12,474 nt of DNA from Pseudomonadota bacterium. GTDB taxonomy: Bacteria; Pseudomonadota; Gammaproteobacteria; Burkholderiales; Burkholderiaceae_B. Of the stretch, positions 1 through 8,176 are shown one piece after another. The stretch is from contig JAEZBO010000119.1 of assembly GCA_023427085.1 (NCBI GenBank), positions 1 through 12,474 on the forward strand, written 5' to 3'. The translations under genes and the position numbers were made by a program. The first letter of the stretch is position 1, and every line of letters begins with the position of its first letter. Under the pieces are notes generated by a model. That model saw nothing but the letters and a program-made list of their open reading frames with translations, ran no database searches and had not been told where the DNA came from.

Positions 1-957
1 CGGCAGATCATGGGCGGCGAGGTTTCGGCGGTGATGACGGCGGCGATCCTCACCGGCCTGCGGGTCAAGAAGGAGACCGTGGGTGAGATCGCCGGCGCGG
101 CCACCGTGATGCGCGAGTTCTCGCGCAAGGTGGACGTGGCCGACCGCAGCCACCTGGTTGACATCGTCGGCACCGGCGGCGATGGCTCGCGCACCTTCAA
201 CATTTCCACCTGCTCGATGTTCGTGGCCGCGGCCGCCGGTGCGCGCGTGGCCAAGCATGGTGGACGCAGCGTGTCCTCCAGTTCCGGTGCGGCTGACGTG
301 CTCGAGGCGCTGGGTGCCTCCATCGAGCTGCAGCCGGAGCAGGTGGCCGAATCCATCGCGCGCACCGGCATCGGCTTCATGTATGCGCCGGTGCACCACC
401 CGGCGATGAAGGTGGTGGCGCCGGTGCGGCGCGAGATGGGCGTACGCACGATCTTCAACATCCTCGGTCCGCTGACCAACCCGGCCGGCGCCGCCAACCA
501 GCTGATGGGCGTGTTCCATCCCGACCTGGTCGGCATCCAGGTGCGCGTGCTGCAGCGCCTGGGCTCGCGCCACGTGCTGATCGTGCACGGCCGCGACGGC
601 ATGGACGAAGCCTCGCTGGGCGCCGCCACCATGGTTGGCGAGCTGCGCGACGGCGAGATCCACGAATACGACATCCACCCCGAGGACTACGGGCTTTCCA
701 TGGTGTCCAACCGGACCATACGGGTGGACAATCGCGAGCAATCGCGCGATATGGTCATCGAGGCGCTGGATAATGTGCCCGGCACCGCGCGCGACATCGT
801 CGCCTTCAATGCCGGCCTGGCCATCTACGCCGGCAACCGCGCCGAGTCCATCGAACAAGGGCTGGCCCAGGCCTTCGAGCTGCTCGCCAGCGGCGCCGCC
901 CGCGACAAGCTCGAAGCCTTCTGCGCCCACACCCGCAAGTACCCGAAACCGACATGA
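1..957 (+). CDS. trpD: Anthranilate phosphoribosyltransferase, 5'-partial
   Basis: Transfers the phosphoribosyl group of PRPP to anthranilate, the second step of tryptophan synthesis, in the cytoplasm. The frame is open to the left edge (codons R-Q-I precede the first visible Met at 10), and family members are about 340 residues, so roughly the first 25 residues lie outside the window. Numbering from that Met: the diphosphate-binding GTGGD loop is at 54-58, followed by FNIST, then the KHGGR-SVSSSSG segment, NILGPLTNPAG, and GRDGMDEASLG, all diagnostic for TrpD. The KHGGR segment has Gly where many family members have Asn (KHGNR); I treat this as lineage variation. The stop overlaps the trpC start in an ATGA at 954-957, which indicates translational coupling within a trp operon whose upstream genes (probably trpE/trpG) are off-window. 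Confidence 0.96.
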   Translation, partial: RQIMGGEVSAVMTAAILTGLRVKKETVGEIAGAATVMREFSRKVDVADRSHLVDIVGTGGDGSRTFNISTCSMFVAAAAGARVAKHGGRSVSSSSGAADVLEALGASIELQPEQVAESIARTGIGFMYAPVHHPAMKVVAPVRREMGVRTIFNILGPLTNPAGAANQLMGVFHPDLVGIQVRVLQRLGSRHVLIVHGRDGMDEASLGAATMVGELRDGEIHEYDIHPEDYGLSMVSNRTIRVDNREQSRDMVIEALDNVPGTARDIVAFNAGLAIYAGNRAESIEQGLAQAFELLASGAARDKLEAFCAHTRKYPKPT

Positions 958-1772
958 ACACCACTGCTTCCTCCCCCGCCGCCGGCAACGACATCCTCGC
1001 CCGCATCCTGGCGGTCAAGACCGACGAAGTCGCCACCTCGCGCCAGATCCGCAGCGAATCCGACCTGCTGCGCGAAGCGTTGGCACGCAAGGACGTGCGC
1101 GGCTTCGCGCAGGCCATCGAAGACAAGATCGCCGCCGGCAAGCCCGGCGTGATCGCCGAGATCAAAAAAGCCTCGCCGTCACGCGGCGTGCTGCGCGAGC
1201 ACTTCGTGCCGGCCGAGATCGCCGCCTCGTACGCGGCGCACGGCGCGGCCTGCCTGTCGGTGCTGACCGACGTGCAGTTCTTCCAGGGTTCGCACGACCA
1301 CCTGCGCCAGGCGCGCGCGGCCTGCCCGCTGCCGGTGCTGCGCAAGGACTTCGTCATCGACACCTACCAGGTGGTGTCGGCGCGGGCGCTGGGCGCCGAC
1401 TGCGTGCTGCTGATCGCCGCCGCGCTCGAACCGGCGCGGCTGCGCGATCTCGAACAATGCGCCATCGACCTGGGCATGGACGTGCTGATCGAAGTGCACG
1501 ACCAACGCGAGCTCGACGTGGCGCTGACGCTGCAGACCTCGCTGCTGGGCATCAACAACCGCAACTTGCGCACCTTCGAGACCTCGCTGCAGACCACGCT
1601 GGACCTGCTGCCGCGCATCCCCGACGGCAAGCGGGTCGTCACCGAAAGCGGCATCCTGGCGCCCGAGCACGTGCGCACGATGCGCGAGCACGGCGTCAAC
1701 GCCTTCCTGGTCGGCGAGGCCTTCATGCGCGCCGAAGAGCCCGGTGCCGAGCTGGCCCGCCTGATCGCCTGA
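954..1772 (+). CDS. trpC: Indole-3-glycerol phosphate synthase
   Basis: Closes the ring of carboxyphenylamino-deoxyribulose phosphate to indole-3-glycerol phosphate, the step after phosphoribosylanthranilate isomerisation. The 272-residue product is a single (beta/alpha)8-barrel domain of family length, not fused to TrpF as in E. coli. Visible signatures: DILARILAVKTDEVA near the N terminus, EIKKASPSRG at 69-78 (catalytic Lys and phosphate-binding region), then in order SVLTD..FFQGS, VLRKDFVID (catalytic Lys), LIEVHD, LGINNRNL, VTESGI and FLVGEAFM. The start at 954 is supported by the ATGA overlap with trpD and by homology beginning soon after it. No terminator is seen between its stop and the next gene. 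Confidence 0.97.
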   Translation: MNTTASSPAAGNDILARILAVKTDEVATSRQIRSESDLLREALARKDVRGFAQAIEDKIAAGKPGVIAEIKKASPSRGVLREHFVPAEIAASYAAHGAACLSVLTDVQFFQGSHDHLRQARAACPLPVLRKDFVIDTYQVVSARALGADCVLLIAAALEPARLRDLEQCAIDLGMDVLIEVHDQRELDVALTLQTSLLGINNRNLRTFETSLQTTLDLLPRIPDGKRVVTESGILAPEHVRTMREHGVNAFLVGEAFMRAEEPGAELARLIA

Positions 1773-1794
1773 TCCGCCGACCGCCGGGGCGCCG

Positions 1795-3276
1795 ATGTTC
1801 ACCGAAGCCGAAGCCGATCCCAGCCTGAGCGCCGCCCAGGCCCAGGCGCTCGAGCTGCCGCTGCGCACCGCGCTGCTCAAGGCGCAATACGCGCGGCTGC
1901 TCGATCCGCGCCGCGCGCTGCTGATCGTGGCCGCCGGCATCGACGGCGCCGGCAAGGGCGCCACCATCAACCTGCTCAACGAGTGGCTCGATCCGCGCCA
2001 CATCCGCACGCTGGCCTTCGGCCAGGCCTCGCCCGAAGAGGCCGCGCGGCCGCCGTTGTGGCGCTACTGGAATGCGCTGCCGGCCGCCGGCCGCATCGGC
2101 ATCGTATTCGGCTCGTGGTACATGCCGCTGGTGCGCGAGGCCGCCAGCAAACATCCCGACCGCGCCGCGGTGGCGCGCCAGATCGAGGACGTCCGCCAGT
2201 TCGAGGCCACGCTGGCGGCCAGCGGCGTGCAGGTGCTCAAGCTGTGGTTCCACCTGTCGCGCGACGCGCAGCGTGAGCGCACCGAACGGCTGCTGGCCGA
2301 TCCGGCCACCGCCTGGCAGGTCACGCCGCAGGACCGCAAGGTCGGCAAGCGCTTCAAGCGCCTGCGCGGCGCCGGCCAGCAGGTCATCGCCGCCACCGAC
2401 GTCCCGCCTGCGCCGTGGGTGGTGATTCCCAGCGCCGACGAGCGGCTGCGCACGGTGCGCACCGGCCAGGCCGTCCTGCAGGCGCTGCGGCCACGCCACG
2501 CGCCGCGGGTGGCGCACGACGCGCGCCCCGCACCGGAGCGCCAGCGCATCGCCGATCGGCTGGCGCGGCTCGATTACGCGGCGCATCTGGACAAGGACAG
2601 CTACGACACCGAACTGCTGCAATGGCAGGCGCGGCTGGCGCATGCGGTGCGCCGGCCAGCCTTCGCGCGCCGTTCGCTGGTGCTGGCCTTCGAAGGCCAG
2701 GACGCCGCCGGCAAGGGCGGCGCGATCCGCCGCATCACGCATGCGCTGGATGCCCGCCACTACACGATCACGCCGATCTCGGCGCCGACCCAGGAAGAAC
2801 TCGCCCACCCCTATCTGTGGCGCTTCTGGCGCCGCGTGCCAGCCCACGGCGGCATCTCGATCTTCGACCGCTCTTGGTACGGCCGGGTGCTGGCCGAGCG
2901 GGTCGAACAGCTGACCGCGCCGGCCGACTGGCGCCGGGGCTACGGCGAGATCAACGAGTTCGAACAGCAACTGACCGAGTCGGGCGCGGTCCTGCTGAAG
3001 TTCTGGCTGGCGGTCACGCCCGACGAGCAGCTGGCCCGCTTCCAGGCGCGCGAAAAATCGCCGTTCAAGCAATTCAAGATCACCCCCGACGACTGGCGCA
3101 ACCGCGACAAGTGGGACGCCTATTACCAGGCCGCCAACGAGATGTTCGCCCGCACCGACAGCCGCCACGCGCCATGGCACGTGATCGCGGCCAACGACAA
3201 GCGCCACGCGCGGGTCGAGGTGCTCAAGGCGGTGGTCGAAGCCCTCGAGGCCGCGCTGGACGATACGGATGCCTGA
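1795..3276 (+). CDS. pap: Polyphosphate:AMP phosphotransferase (tandem PPK2 domains)
   Basis: Predicted to phosphorylate AMP to ADP with inorganic polyphosphate as donor (class II PPK2 family), linking polyP stores to adenylate charge in the cytoplasm. The 493-residue protein has two PPK2 domains. The N-terminal one has Walker A GIDGAGKG at 48-55 and, where the second domain has the Walker B-like FDRSWY, only FGSWY at 105-109. The C-terminal one has GQDAAGKGG at 301-309 and FDRSWYGR from 357, so it looks like the catalytic copy. As I recall, the FGSWY form is usual for the first domain of this subfamily, so it is probably not damage. The N terminus (MFTEAE, then LRTALLKAQ) resembles other PAPs, supporting this start. 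It lies 22 bp after trpC with no strong ribosome-binding site; its last 8 bases overlap an alternative upstream start of the HIT gene. Confidence 0.92.
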   Translation: MFTEAEADPSLSAAQAQALELPLRTALLKAQYARLLDPRRALLIVAAGIDGAGKGATINLLNEWLDPRHIRTLAFGQASPEEAARPPLWRYWNALPAAGRIGIVFGSWYMPLVREAASKHPDRAAVARQIEDVRQFEATLAASGVQVLKLWFHLSRDAQRERTERLLADPATAWQVTPQDRKVGKRFKRLRGAGQQVIAATDVPPAPWVVIPSADERLRTVRTGQAVLQALRPRHAPRVAHDARPAPERQRIADRLARLDYAAHLDKDSYDTELLQWQARLAHAVRRPAFARRSLVLAFEGQDAAGKGGAIRRITHALDARHYTITPISAPTQEELAHPYLWRFWRRVPAHGGISIFDRSWYGRVLAERVEQLTAPADWRRGYGEINEFEQQLTESGAVLLKFWLAVTPDEQLARFQAREKSPFKQFKITPDDWRNRDKWDAYYQAANEMFARTDSRHAPWHVIAANDKRHARVEVLKAVVEALEAALDDTDA

Positions 3277-3331
3277 GCGGGGCACGACACGCGGCTCTCA
3301 CCCTTCGAGCGATTCGGGCAACAAGCACGAC

Positions 3332-3376
3332 ATGAATGACATGAATGACATGAGTGACATGAGTGACATGAACGAC
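3332..3376 (+). repeat. Five 9-bp tandem repeats, each starting with ATG
   Basis: The units are ATGAATGAC twice, ATGAGTGAC twice and ATGAACGAC once, preceded by a degenerate AAGCACGAC. In the HIT reading frame they encode five Met-Asn/Ser-Asp triplets. Unit length is a multiple of three, so copy-number change would not shift frame but would change the number of potential start codons and the length of the N terminus. Confidence 0.95.
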
Positions 3377-3850
3377 CGCGGCCAGCCGGGACAGCCGGCC
3401 CCCTCGCGCGCCGCCGCCGACTGCGTGCTGTGCCGCGAAGACGGCGGCCGCGTGCTGTGGCGCGATGCCACGCTGCGCGTCATCGACGCCGGCGACACCC
3501 ATTACCCGGGTTTCACTCGCGTGATCTGGAATTCCCACGCCGCCGAGATGAGCGACCTGGACGGCGCCGCGCAGCAGGCGCTGATGGCCACCGTGCTGAC
3601 CGTCGAACGGGTGCAGCGCGAGGTCCTGCGTCCTGACAAGGTCAACCTGGCGTCCTTGGGCAACATGGTCGCGCACGTGCACTGGCACGTGATCCCGCGC
3701 TGGCGCGACGATGCGCATTTCCCGGATGCCGTGTGGGCCGCGCCGCGCCGCCAGCCGCTGGCGCCGTCGGCGCACGCGCCGGCCGGCGAGGCCCTGCAGC
3801 GCTACCACCAGGCGCTGGTCGAGGCCTTGCAGGCCGCGGCGACCCGCTGA
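3332..3850 (+). CDS. HIT-family protein (histidine triad nucleotide-binding/hydrolase)
   Basis: Small HIT-superfamily protein expected to bind or hydrolyse nucleotide phosphates; the true substrate is not known. From the start used here (172 aa) the core begins with CVLC at 31-34, runs through WRDATLRVI and YPGFTRVIWN, and ends in NLASLGNMV..H115-V-H117-W-H119-V-IPRW, the histidine triad. The start is uncertain. An in-frame ATG at 3269 overlaps the end of the preceding gene by 8 bases and would add 21 residues, but codons 3269-3331 have noticeably fewer G/C third positions than the core and no family resemblance. From 3332 there are five in-frame ATGs nine bases apart, any of which could initiate. 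No convincing Shine-Dalgarno sequence precedes any of them, although GAG lies at usable distance from the later ones. It probably shares a transcript with the phosphotransferase gene. Confidence 0.88.
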   Translation: MNDMNDMSDMSDMNDRGQPGQPAPSRAAADCVLCREDGGRVLWRDATLRVIDAGDTHYPGFTRVIWNSHAAEMSDLDGAAQQALMATVLTVERVQREVLRPDKVNLASLGNMVAHVHWHVIPRWRDDAHFPDAVWAAPRRQPLAPSAHAPAGEALQRYHQALVEALQAAATR

Positions 3851-3888
3851 GCAGGCCGGCGGGCCGGCGACGGCGGACGATCGCCACC

Positions 3889-3911
3889 GCGCGTGTCCCC
3901 GCGGCACGCGC
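3889..3911 (+). other. Inverted repeat in the HIT-ung gap
   Basis: GCGCGTG at 3889-3895 and CACGCGC at 3905-3911 are perfect inverted arms around a 9-base loop, in the 91-bp gap between the HIT gene and ung. No T-run follows, so it is not a standard intrinsic terminator. It could be a weak transcript-end structure or chance in very GC-rich DNA. Confidence 0.3.
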
Positions 3912-3941
3912 CCCTCGGACGCCGCCGTGCCAAAATGCGGC

Positions 3942-4778
3942 ATGATCGCCTCCAACCGACTCCAGGCCCCGCTGGCCGATGAACTGTCCCGGCTCAGCCC
4001 GGCCTGGCAAGCCTGCCTGAACCAGGACGCGCCGGCGCAGGCGCTGCAAGCCCTGCAGGCCTTCATCGCCGAGCGCCAGCAGCAGGGTGCGGTGATCTAT
4101 CCCGACCGGCCGTTCCGCGCGCTCGAGCTGATCGAGCCCGACGCCGTGCGGGTGGTGATCCTGGGCCAGGATCCCTATCACGGGCCGGGGCAGGCACAGG
4201 GCCTGGCGTTCTCGGTGCCCGACGGCATGCGGCGCCCGCCCAGCCTGCGCAACATCTTTCTCGAGGTCGCCGCCGAGCAGGGCCACCCCGAAGGCGCCAG
4301 CGGCATCGACGCGCCGGTGCAGGGCAGCCTGGCGCTCGAACCCGGCCAAGGCAGCGCGCTGGCGCGGCTGGCCGGCGCCGGCGAGGTGGTGCAGGCGCGC
4401 GCCGACACCGCCAGCAACGACCTGACGCGCTGGGCCCGCCAGGGCGTGCTGCTGCTGAACACCTCGTTGACGGTCGAGGACGGCCAGGCCGGCTCGCACG
4501 CGCGGCGCGGCTGGGAAACCGTCACCGACGCGCTGATCGCCCACGTCGCCAGCCTGCCCTCGCCCAAGGTGTTCATGCTGTGGGGCGCGCATGCGCAGGC
4601 CAAGCAGGCGCTGCTGCCGGCCAATGGCCAGCGGCTGGTGCTGGCCGCCAACCACCCGTCACCGCTGTCGGCGCGCCGCCCGCCGGTGCCCTTCCTGGGT
4701 TGCGGGCACTTTCGCCAGGCCAATGAATGGCTGCGCGCGCAGGGTGCCGCGCCGATCGCGTGGCACCAGCCGGCCTGA
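3942..4778 (+). CDS. ung: Uracil-DNA glycosylase, family 1
   Basis: Removes uracil from DNA to begin base-excision repair. The 278-residue product carries GQDPYHGPGQAQGLAFS starting at 75 (Asp77 is the water-activating residue), PPSLRNIF, the WARQGVLLLNTSLTVEDGQAGSH segment, WGAHAQAK, and HPSPLS at 238-243 with the catalytic His238, then the FLGCGHF end motif. The start at 3942 gives MIASNRLQAPL, a reasonable N terminus. The same frame extends upstream to 3711 but only as antiparallel shadow of the HIT gene. No Shine-Dalgarno sequence is visible, and CAAAAT sits directly upstream, so a leaderless message is conceivable but unproven. Unusual: about 50 Ala/Gly-rich residues lie between FLEV and LTRWARQG where E. 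coli Ung has roughly 14. Confidence 0.95.
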   Translation: MIASNRLQAPLADELSRLSPAWQACLNQDAPAQALQALQAFIAERQQQGAVIYPDRPFRALELIEPDAVRVVILGQDPYHGPGQAQGLAFSVPDGMRRPPSLRNIFLEVAAEQGHPEGASGIDAPVQGSLALEPGQGSALARLAGAGEVVQARADTASNDLTRWARQGVLLLNTSLTVEDGQAGSHARRGWETVTDALIAHVASLPSPKVFMLWGAHAQAKQALLPANGQRLVLAANHPSPLSARRPPVPFLGCGHFRQANEWLRAQGAAPIAWHQPA

Positions 4779-4826
4779 CCCCCTGTGTCGCGCACACAAC
4801 AGGCGTCGCCGGCGATCCGGGATTAT

Positions 4827-4844
4827 TTACGGGTTTTCCCGTAA
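4827..4844 (+). other. Perfect hairpin TTACGGG-TTTT-CCCGTAA
   Basis: Seven-base perfect inverted repeat with a TTTT loop, 48 bp after the ung stop, in an AT-rich patch of an otherwise GC-rich region. No T-run follows the stem. It may be the end structure of the ung transcript or an operator for the gene to the right, since it lies just upstream of the possible -10 element at 4874. Confidence 0.45.
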
Positions 4845-4873
4845 TAGTTCTGGCTCTGGCGTGCCATAAGCAG

Positions 4874-4879
4874 TATGAT
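4874..4879 (+). promoter_or_regulatory. Possible -10 element TATGAT for rhlE
   Basis: TATGAT matches the sigma70 -10 consensus at five of six bases and stands out in GC-rich DNA. At 17-bp spacing the -35 position reads TGGCTC, a poor match. Small inverted arms overlap it (GTGCC 4861-4865 with GGCAC 4883-4887; GCAGT 4870-4874 with ACTGC 4886-4890), which might form an operator or arise by chance. Confidence 0.3.
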
Positions 4880-4961
4880 TTCGGCACTGCACAAATTTCG
4901 CTTCGGCATCGTCGCGCGCATCCTTCCCTATATCGCGCCTTAGCAGTCGCCCGGTTCCTCG

Positions 4962-4989
4962 GGCATCGATGCCGGTAGCCATCGCTACC
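4962..4989 (+). other. Palindrome followed by a hairpin in the rhlE leader
   Basis: GGCATCGATGCC at 4962-4973 is a perfect 12-bp palindrome. It is followed directly by GGTAGC-CATC-GCTACC at 4974-4989, a perfect 6-bp stem with a 4-base loop. The two abut without a gap. Confidence 0.5.
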
Positions 4990-5008
4990 TGACCCCTTTC
5001 CATTCGCT

Positions 5009-5029
5009 GGCGTCCTTACATGAGACGCC
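5009..5029 (+). other. Hairpin GGCGTC / GACGCC in the rhlE leader
   Basis: GGCGTC (5009-5014) and GACGCC (5024-5029) form a perfect 6-bp stem around a 9-base loop; one more U-G pair can be added at the base. Confidence 0.45.
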
Positions 5030-5039
5030 GCCTAGCGCG

Positions 5040-5074
5040 CGGTTGATCCGGTCGGCACGATGTTCGATCAACCG
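5040..5074 (+). other. 9-bp inverted repeat CGGTTGATC / GATCAACCG
   Basis: Perfect nine-base arms at 5040-5048 and 5066-5074 around a 17-base spacer. It is the longest stem in the leader of rhlE and the least likely there to be chance. It could be an RNA stem-loop or a dyad bound by a protein. Confidence 0.55.
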
Positions 5075-5111
5075 TAGCCCGGCAAGCCTCCCTCATCCAT
5101 GGCTTGGCCGA

Positions 5112-5125
5112 GCGCAGCGCTGCGC
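5112..5125 (+). other. 14-bp palindrome GCGCAGCGCTGCGC just before the rhlE ribosome-binding site
   Basis: Perfect palindrome; as RNA it can form a 5-bp GC-rich stem with a GCGC loop, ending eight bases before the AAGGAAA ribosome-binding site, close enough to influence ribosome loading. Confidence 0.5.
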
Positions 5126-5133
5126 ATAGCGGC

Positions 5134-5140
5134 AAGGAAA
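5134..5140 (+). promoter_or_regulatory. Ribosome-binding site AAGGAAA that fixes the rhlE start
   Basis: A purine-rich AAGGAAA three bases before ATG 5144, the clearest such site in the window. It selects 5144 over the in-frame ATG at 5099. Confidence 0.75.
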
Positions 5141-5143
5141 GTC

Positions 5144-6808
<1,665 letters not shown>

Positions 6809-6823
6809 GCGCACGCTGGCGCT

Positions 6824-6841
6824 CGACTCGGTTTCGAGTCG
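6824..6841 (+). other. Hairpin CGACTCG-GTTT-CGAGTCG after rhlE
   Basis: Perfect 7-bp stem with a 4-base loop, 15 bases after the rhlE stop and 22 bases before the terminator stem. Having no T-run, it may stabilise the 3' end of the transcript rather than terminate. Confidence 0.5.
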
Positions 6842-6863
6842 GCGCCGCTGACGCAGTGACCCG

Positions 6864-6896
6864 CAAGGGGCCCGATGCCGGGCCCCTTGTTTTTTT
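6864..6896 (+). terminator. Intrinsic terminator of rhlE
   Basis: CAAGGGGCCC (6864-6873) and GGGCCCCTTG (6880-6889) form a perfect 10-bp stem with loop GATGCC, followed by seven T residues at 6890-6896. It works in the plus direction only, because no T-run follows the stem on the minus strand. It separates rhlE from the methyltransferase gene. Confidence 0.93.
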
Positions 6897-6939
6897 GGCC
6901 GATCGCCGCGACGCGCCGGCCGCCGCCAGTCCCCCCGGC

Positions 6940-6968
6940 TGGAACATATCCGGACGACGGGGGACAAT
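6940..6968 (+). promoter_or_regulatory. Possible promoter of the methyltransferase gene
   Basis: GACAAT at 6963-6968 resembles a -10 box, with TGGAAC at 6940-6945 (17-bp spacing) as a weak -35. It lies between the rhlE terminator and the likely start at 7003, where a promoter is needed. The match is poor. Confidence 0.3.
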
Positions 6969-7002
6969 GCCGGTTGATCCACACTGCCACGACCGCCGCG
7001 AC

Positions 7003-8175
7003 ATGTCCGCCACCTCTGCTCTGCCGCCCCTGCATCCCGATGCGCAGGCCCATGCCGCCCGGGTCGCCCAGGCCCTGCGCGATGCCATACACGAAGCGGG
7101 CGGCTGGTTGCCGTTCGACGACTACATGCGGCTGGCGCTCTATGCGCCCGGACTGGGCTATTACGCGGCCGGCAGCACCAAGCTCGATGCCGGCGACGTG
7201 CGTGCACCGGCCGGCGACTTCACCACCGCCCCCGAGCTGACGCCGCTGTTCGGCCAGACCGTGGCGCGGCAGGTCGCCGAGATCCTGGCCCGCAGCGGCA
7301 CCGACCGCATCCTCGAGTTCGGCGCCGGCTCGGGCGCGCTGGCGCAGGCCGTGCTGGATACGCTGGCGCGGCAGGGCGTGGCGGCGCGCTACGAGATCCT
7401 CGAGGTCTCGGCCGACCTGCGCGAGCGCCAGCAGCAGCGCCTGGCGCCGTATGGCGCGCAGGTGCGCTGGCTCGACGAACTGCCGGCTGCCTTCGAGGGC
7501 TGCGTGCTGGCCAACGAAGTACTCGATGCGATGCCGGTCCAGCTGTTCGCGTGGCATCAAGACGCCACGCTGCACGAACGCGGCGTGGCGCTCGAGGACG
7601 ACGAGCGTTTCGTCTGGCACGACCGGCCGGCCGGCGACGAGCTGGCCGTCGCGGTCGCCGCGCGCATGCCGGCGATGCCCGGGTATGTGTCGGAGATCAA
7701 CCTGCAGGCCGAGGCCTGGGTGCGCAAGCTGGGCGAATGGCTGACGCGCGGCGCCGCGCTGCTGATCGACTACGGCTTCCCGCAGCACGAGTACTACCAC
7801 CCGCAGCGCGCCACCGGCACGCTGATGTGCCACCTGCGCCATCACGCCCACGCCGATCCCTTCCAGGCCACCGGCCTGCAGGACATCACCGCGCACGTCG
7901 ATTTCACCGCGATGGCCGATGCCGCGCTGGCCGGCGGGTTGGACGTGCTGGGCTATACCTCGCAGGCGCGCTTCCTGAGCAACGCCGGGCTGCTCGAGCT
8001 GCTGGCCGGCCATGACGCCCAGGCCGCGCAGGACTACGCGCGCTGGGCCGCGCCGGTGCAGAAATTGTTGTCCGAGGCCGAGATGGGCGAGCTGTTCAAG
8101 GTGCTGGCGGTCGGCCGCGGCGTCGACGCGCCGCTGCTGGGTTTCGTGCGCGGCGACCGGCGCGACCGGCTCTAG
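7003..8175 (+). CDS. Class I SAM-dependent methyltransferase, MidA/NDUFAF7 family
   Basis: The 390-residue product belongs to the COG1565 (DUF185) family. Mitochondrial members (NDUFAF7/MidA) methylate an arginine of a complex I subunit; the bacterial substrate is not established. Visible features: LPFDDYMRLALYAPGLGYYAAG at the start of the domain, GDFTTAPELTPLFG, the SAM-binding ILEFGAGSG with GAGSG at 107-111, ANEVLDAMPVQLF, LIDYGFPQHEYYHPQRATGTL and the later DITAHVDFTAMADAA segment. ATG 7003 gives MSATSALPPLHPDA, a normal-length family N terminus. In-frame ATGs at 6967 and 6856 would start in the promoter region or just before the rhlE terminator stem and are less likely. It is convergent with cca, with only one base between the two stop codons and no terminator between them. 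Confidence 0.92.
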   Translation: MSATSALPPLHPDAQAHAARVAQALRDAIHEAGGWLPFDDYMRLALYAPGLGYYAAGSTKLDAGDVRAPAGDFTTAPELTPLFGQTVARQVAEILARSGTDRILEFGAGSGALAQAVLDTLARQGVAARYEILEVSADLRERQQQRLAPYGAQVRWLDELPAAFEGCVLANEVLDAMPVQLFAWHQDATLHERGVALEDDERFVWHDRPAGDELAVAVAARMPAMPGYVSEINLQAEAWVRKLGEWLTRGAALLIDYGFPQHEYYHPQRATGTLMCHLRHHAHADPFQATGLQDITAHVDFTAMADAALAGGLDVLGYTSQARFLSNAGLLELLAGHDAQAAQDYARWAAPVQKLLSEAEMGELFKVLAVGRGVDAPLLGFVRGDRRDRL

Positions 8176-8176
8176 C

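Larger units (their letters stand above)
4779..5143 (+). other. Gene-free leader region upstream of rhlE, rich in inverted repeats
   Basis: I see no protein-coding gene in this stretch. It contains an AT-rich patch (about 4821-4850), a possible -10 box, and a chain of short perfect inverted repeats at 4827-4844, 4962-4973, 4974-4989, 5009-5029, 5040-5074 and 5112-5125. The last one ends eight bases before the Shine-Dalgarno sequence. If transcription begins near 4885, the rhlE leader would be about 250 bases long and strongly structured. Confidence 0.6.

Noticed and set aside
105..109. Possible inactivation of the first PPK2 domain of the phosphotransferase (coordinates are residues of that protein; bases 2107-2121)
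   Set aside because: FGSWY in place of FDRSWY appears, from what I recall of the tandem-domain subfamily, to be its normal form, so I do not count it as damage.
1723..3285. Minus-strand open frame of 520 codons opposite pap
   Set aside because: Shadow of the phosphotransferase gene, whose two Walker A motifs are on the plus strand.
3711..3941. Longer upstream start for ung
   Set aside because: The extra 77 codons overlap the HIT gene in another frame and give a low-complexity Arg/Ala stretch unlike any Ung N terminus.
5099..5143. Upstream in-frame ATG for rhlE
   Set aside because: It has no ribosome-binding site, while AAGGAAA precedes ATG 5144, which gives the typical MSFETLGL start.
6856..7002. 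Longer N terminus for the methyltransferase
   Set aside because: It would start within the region of the rhlE terminator; the domain begins well after ATG 7003.
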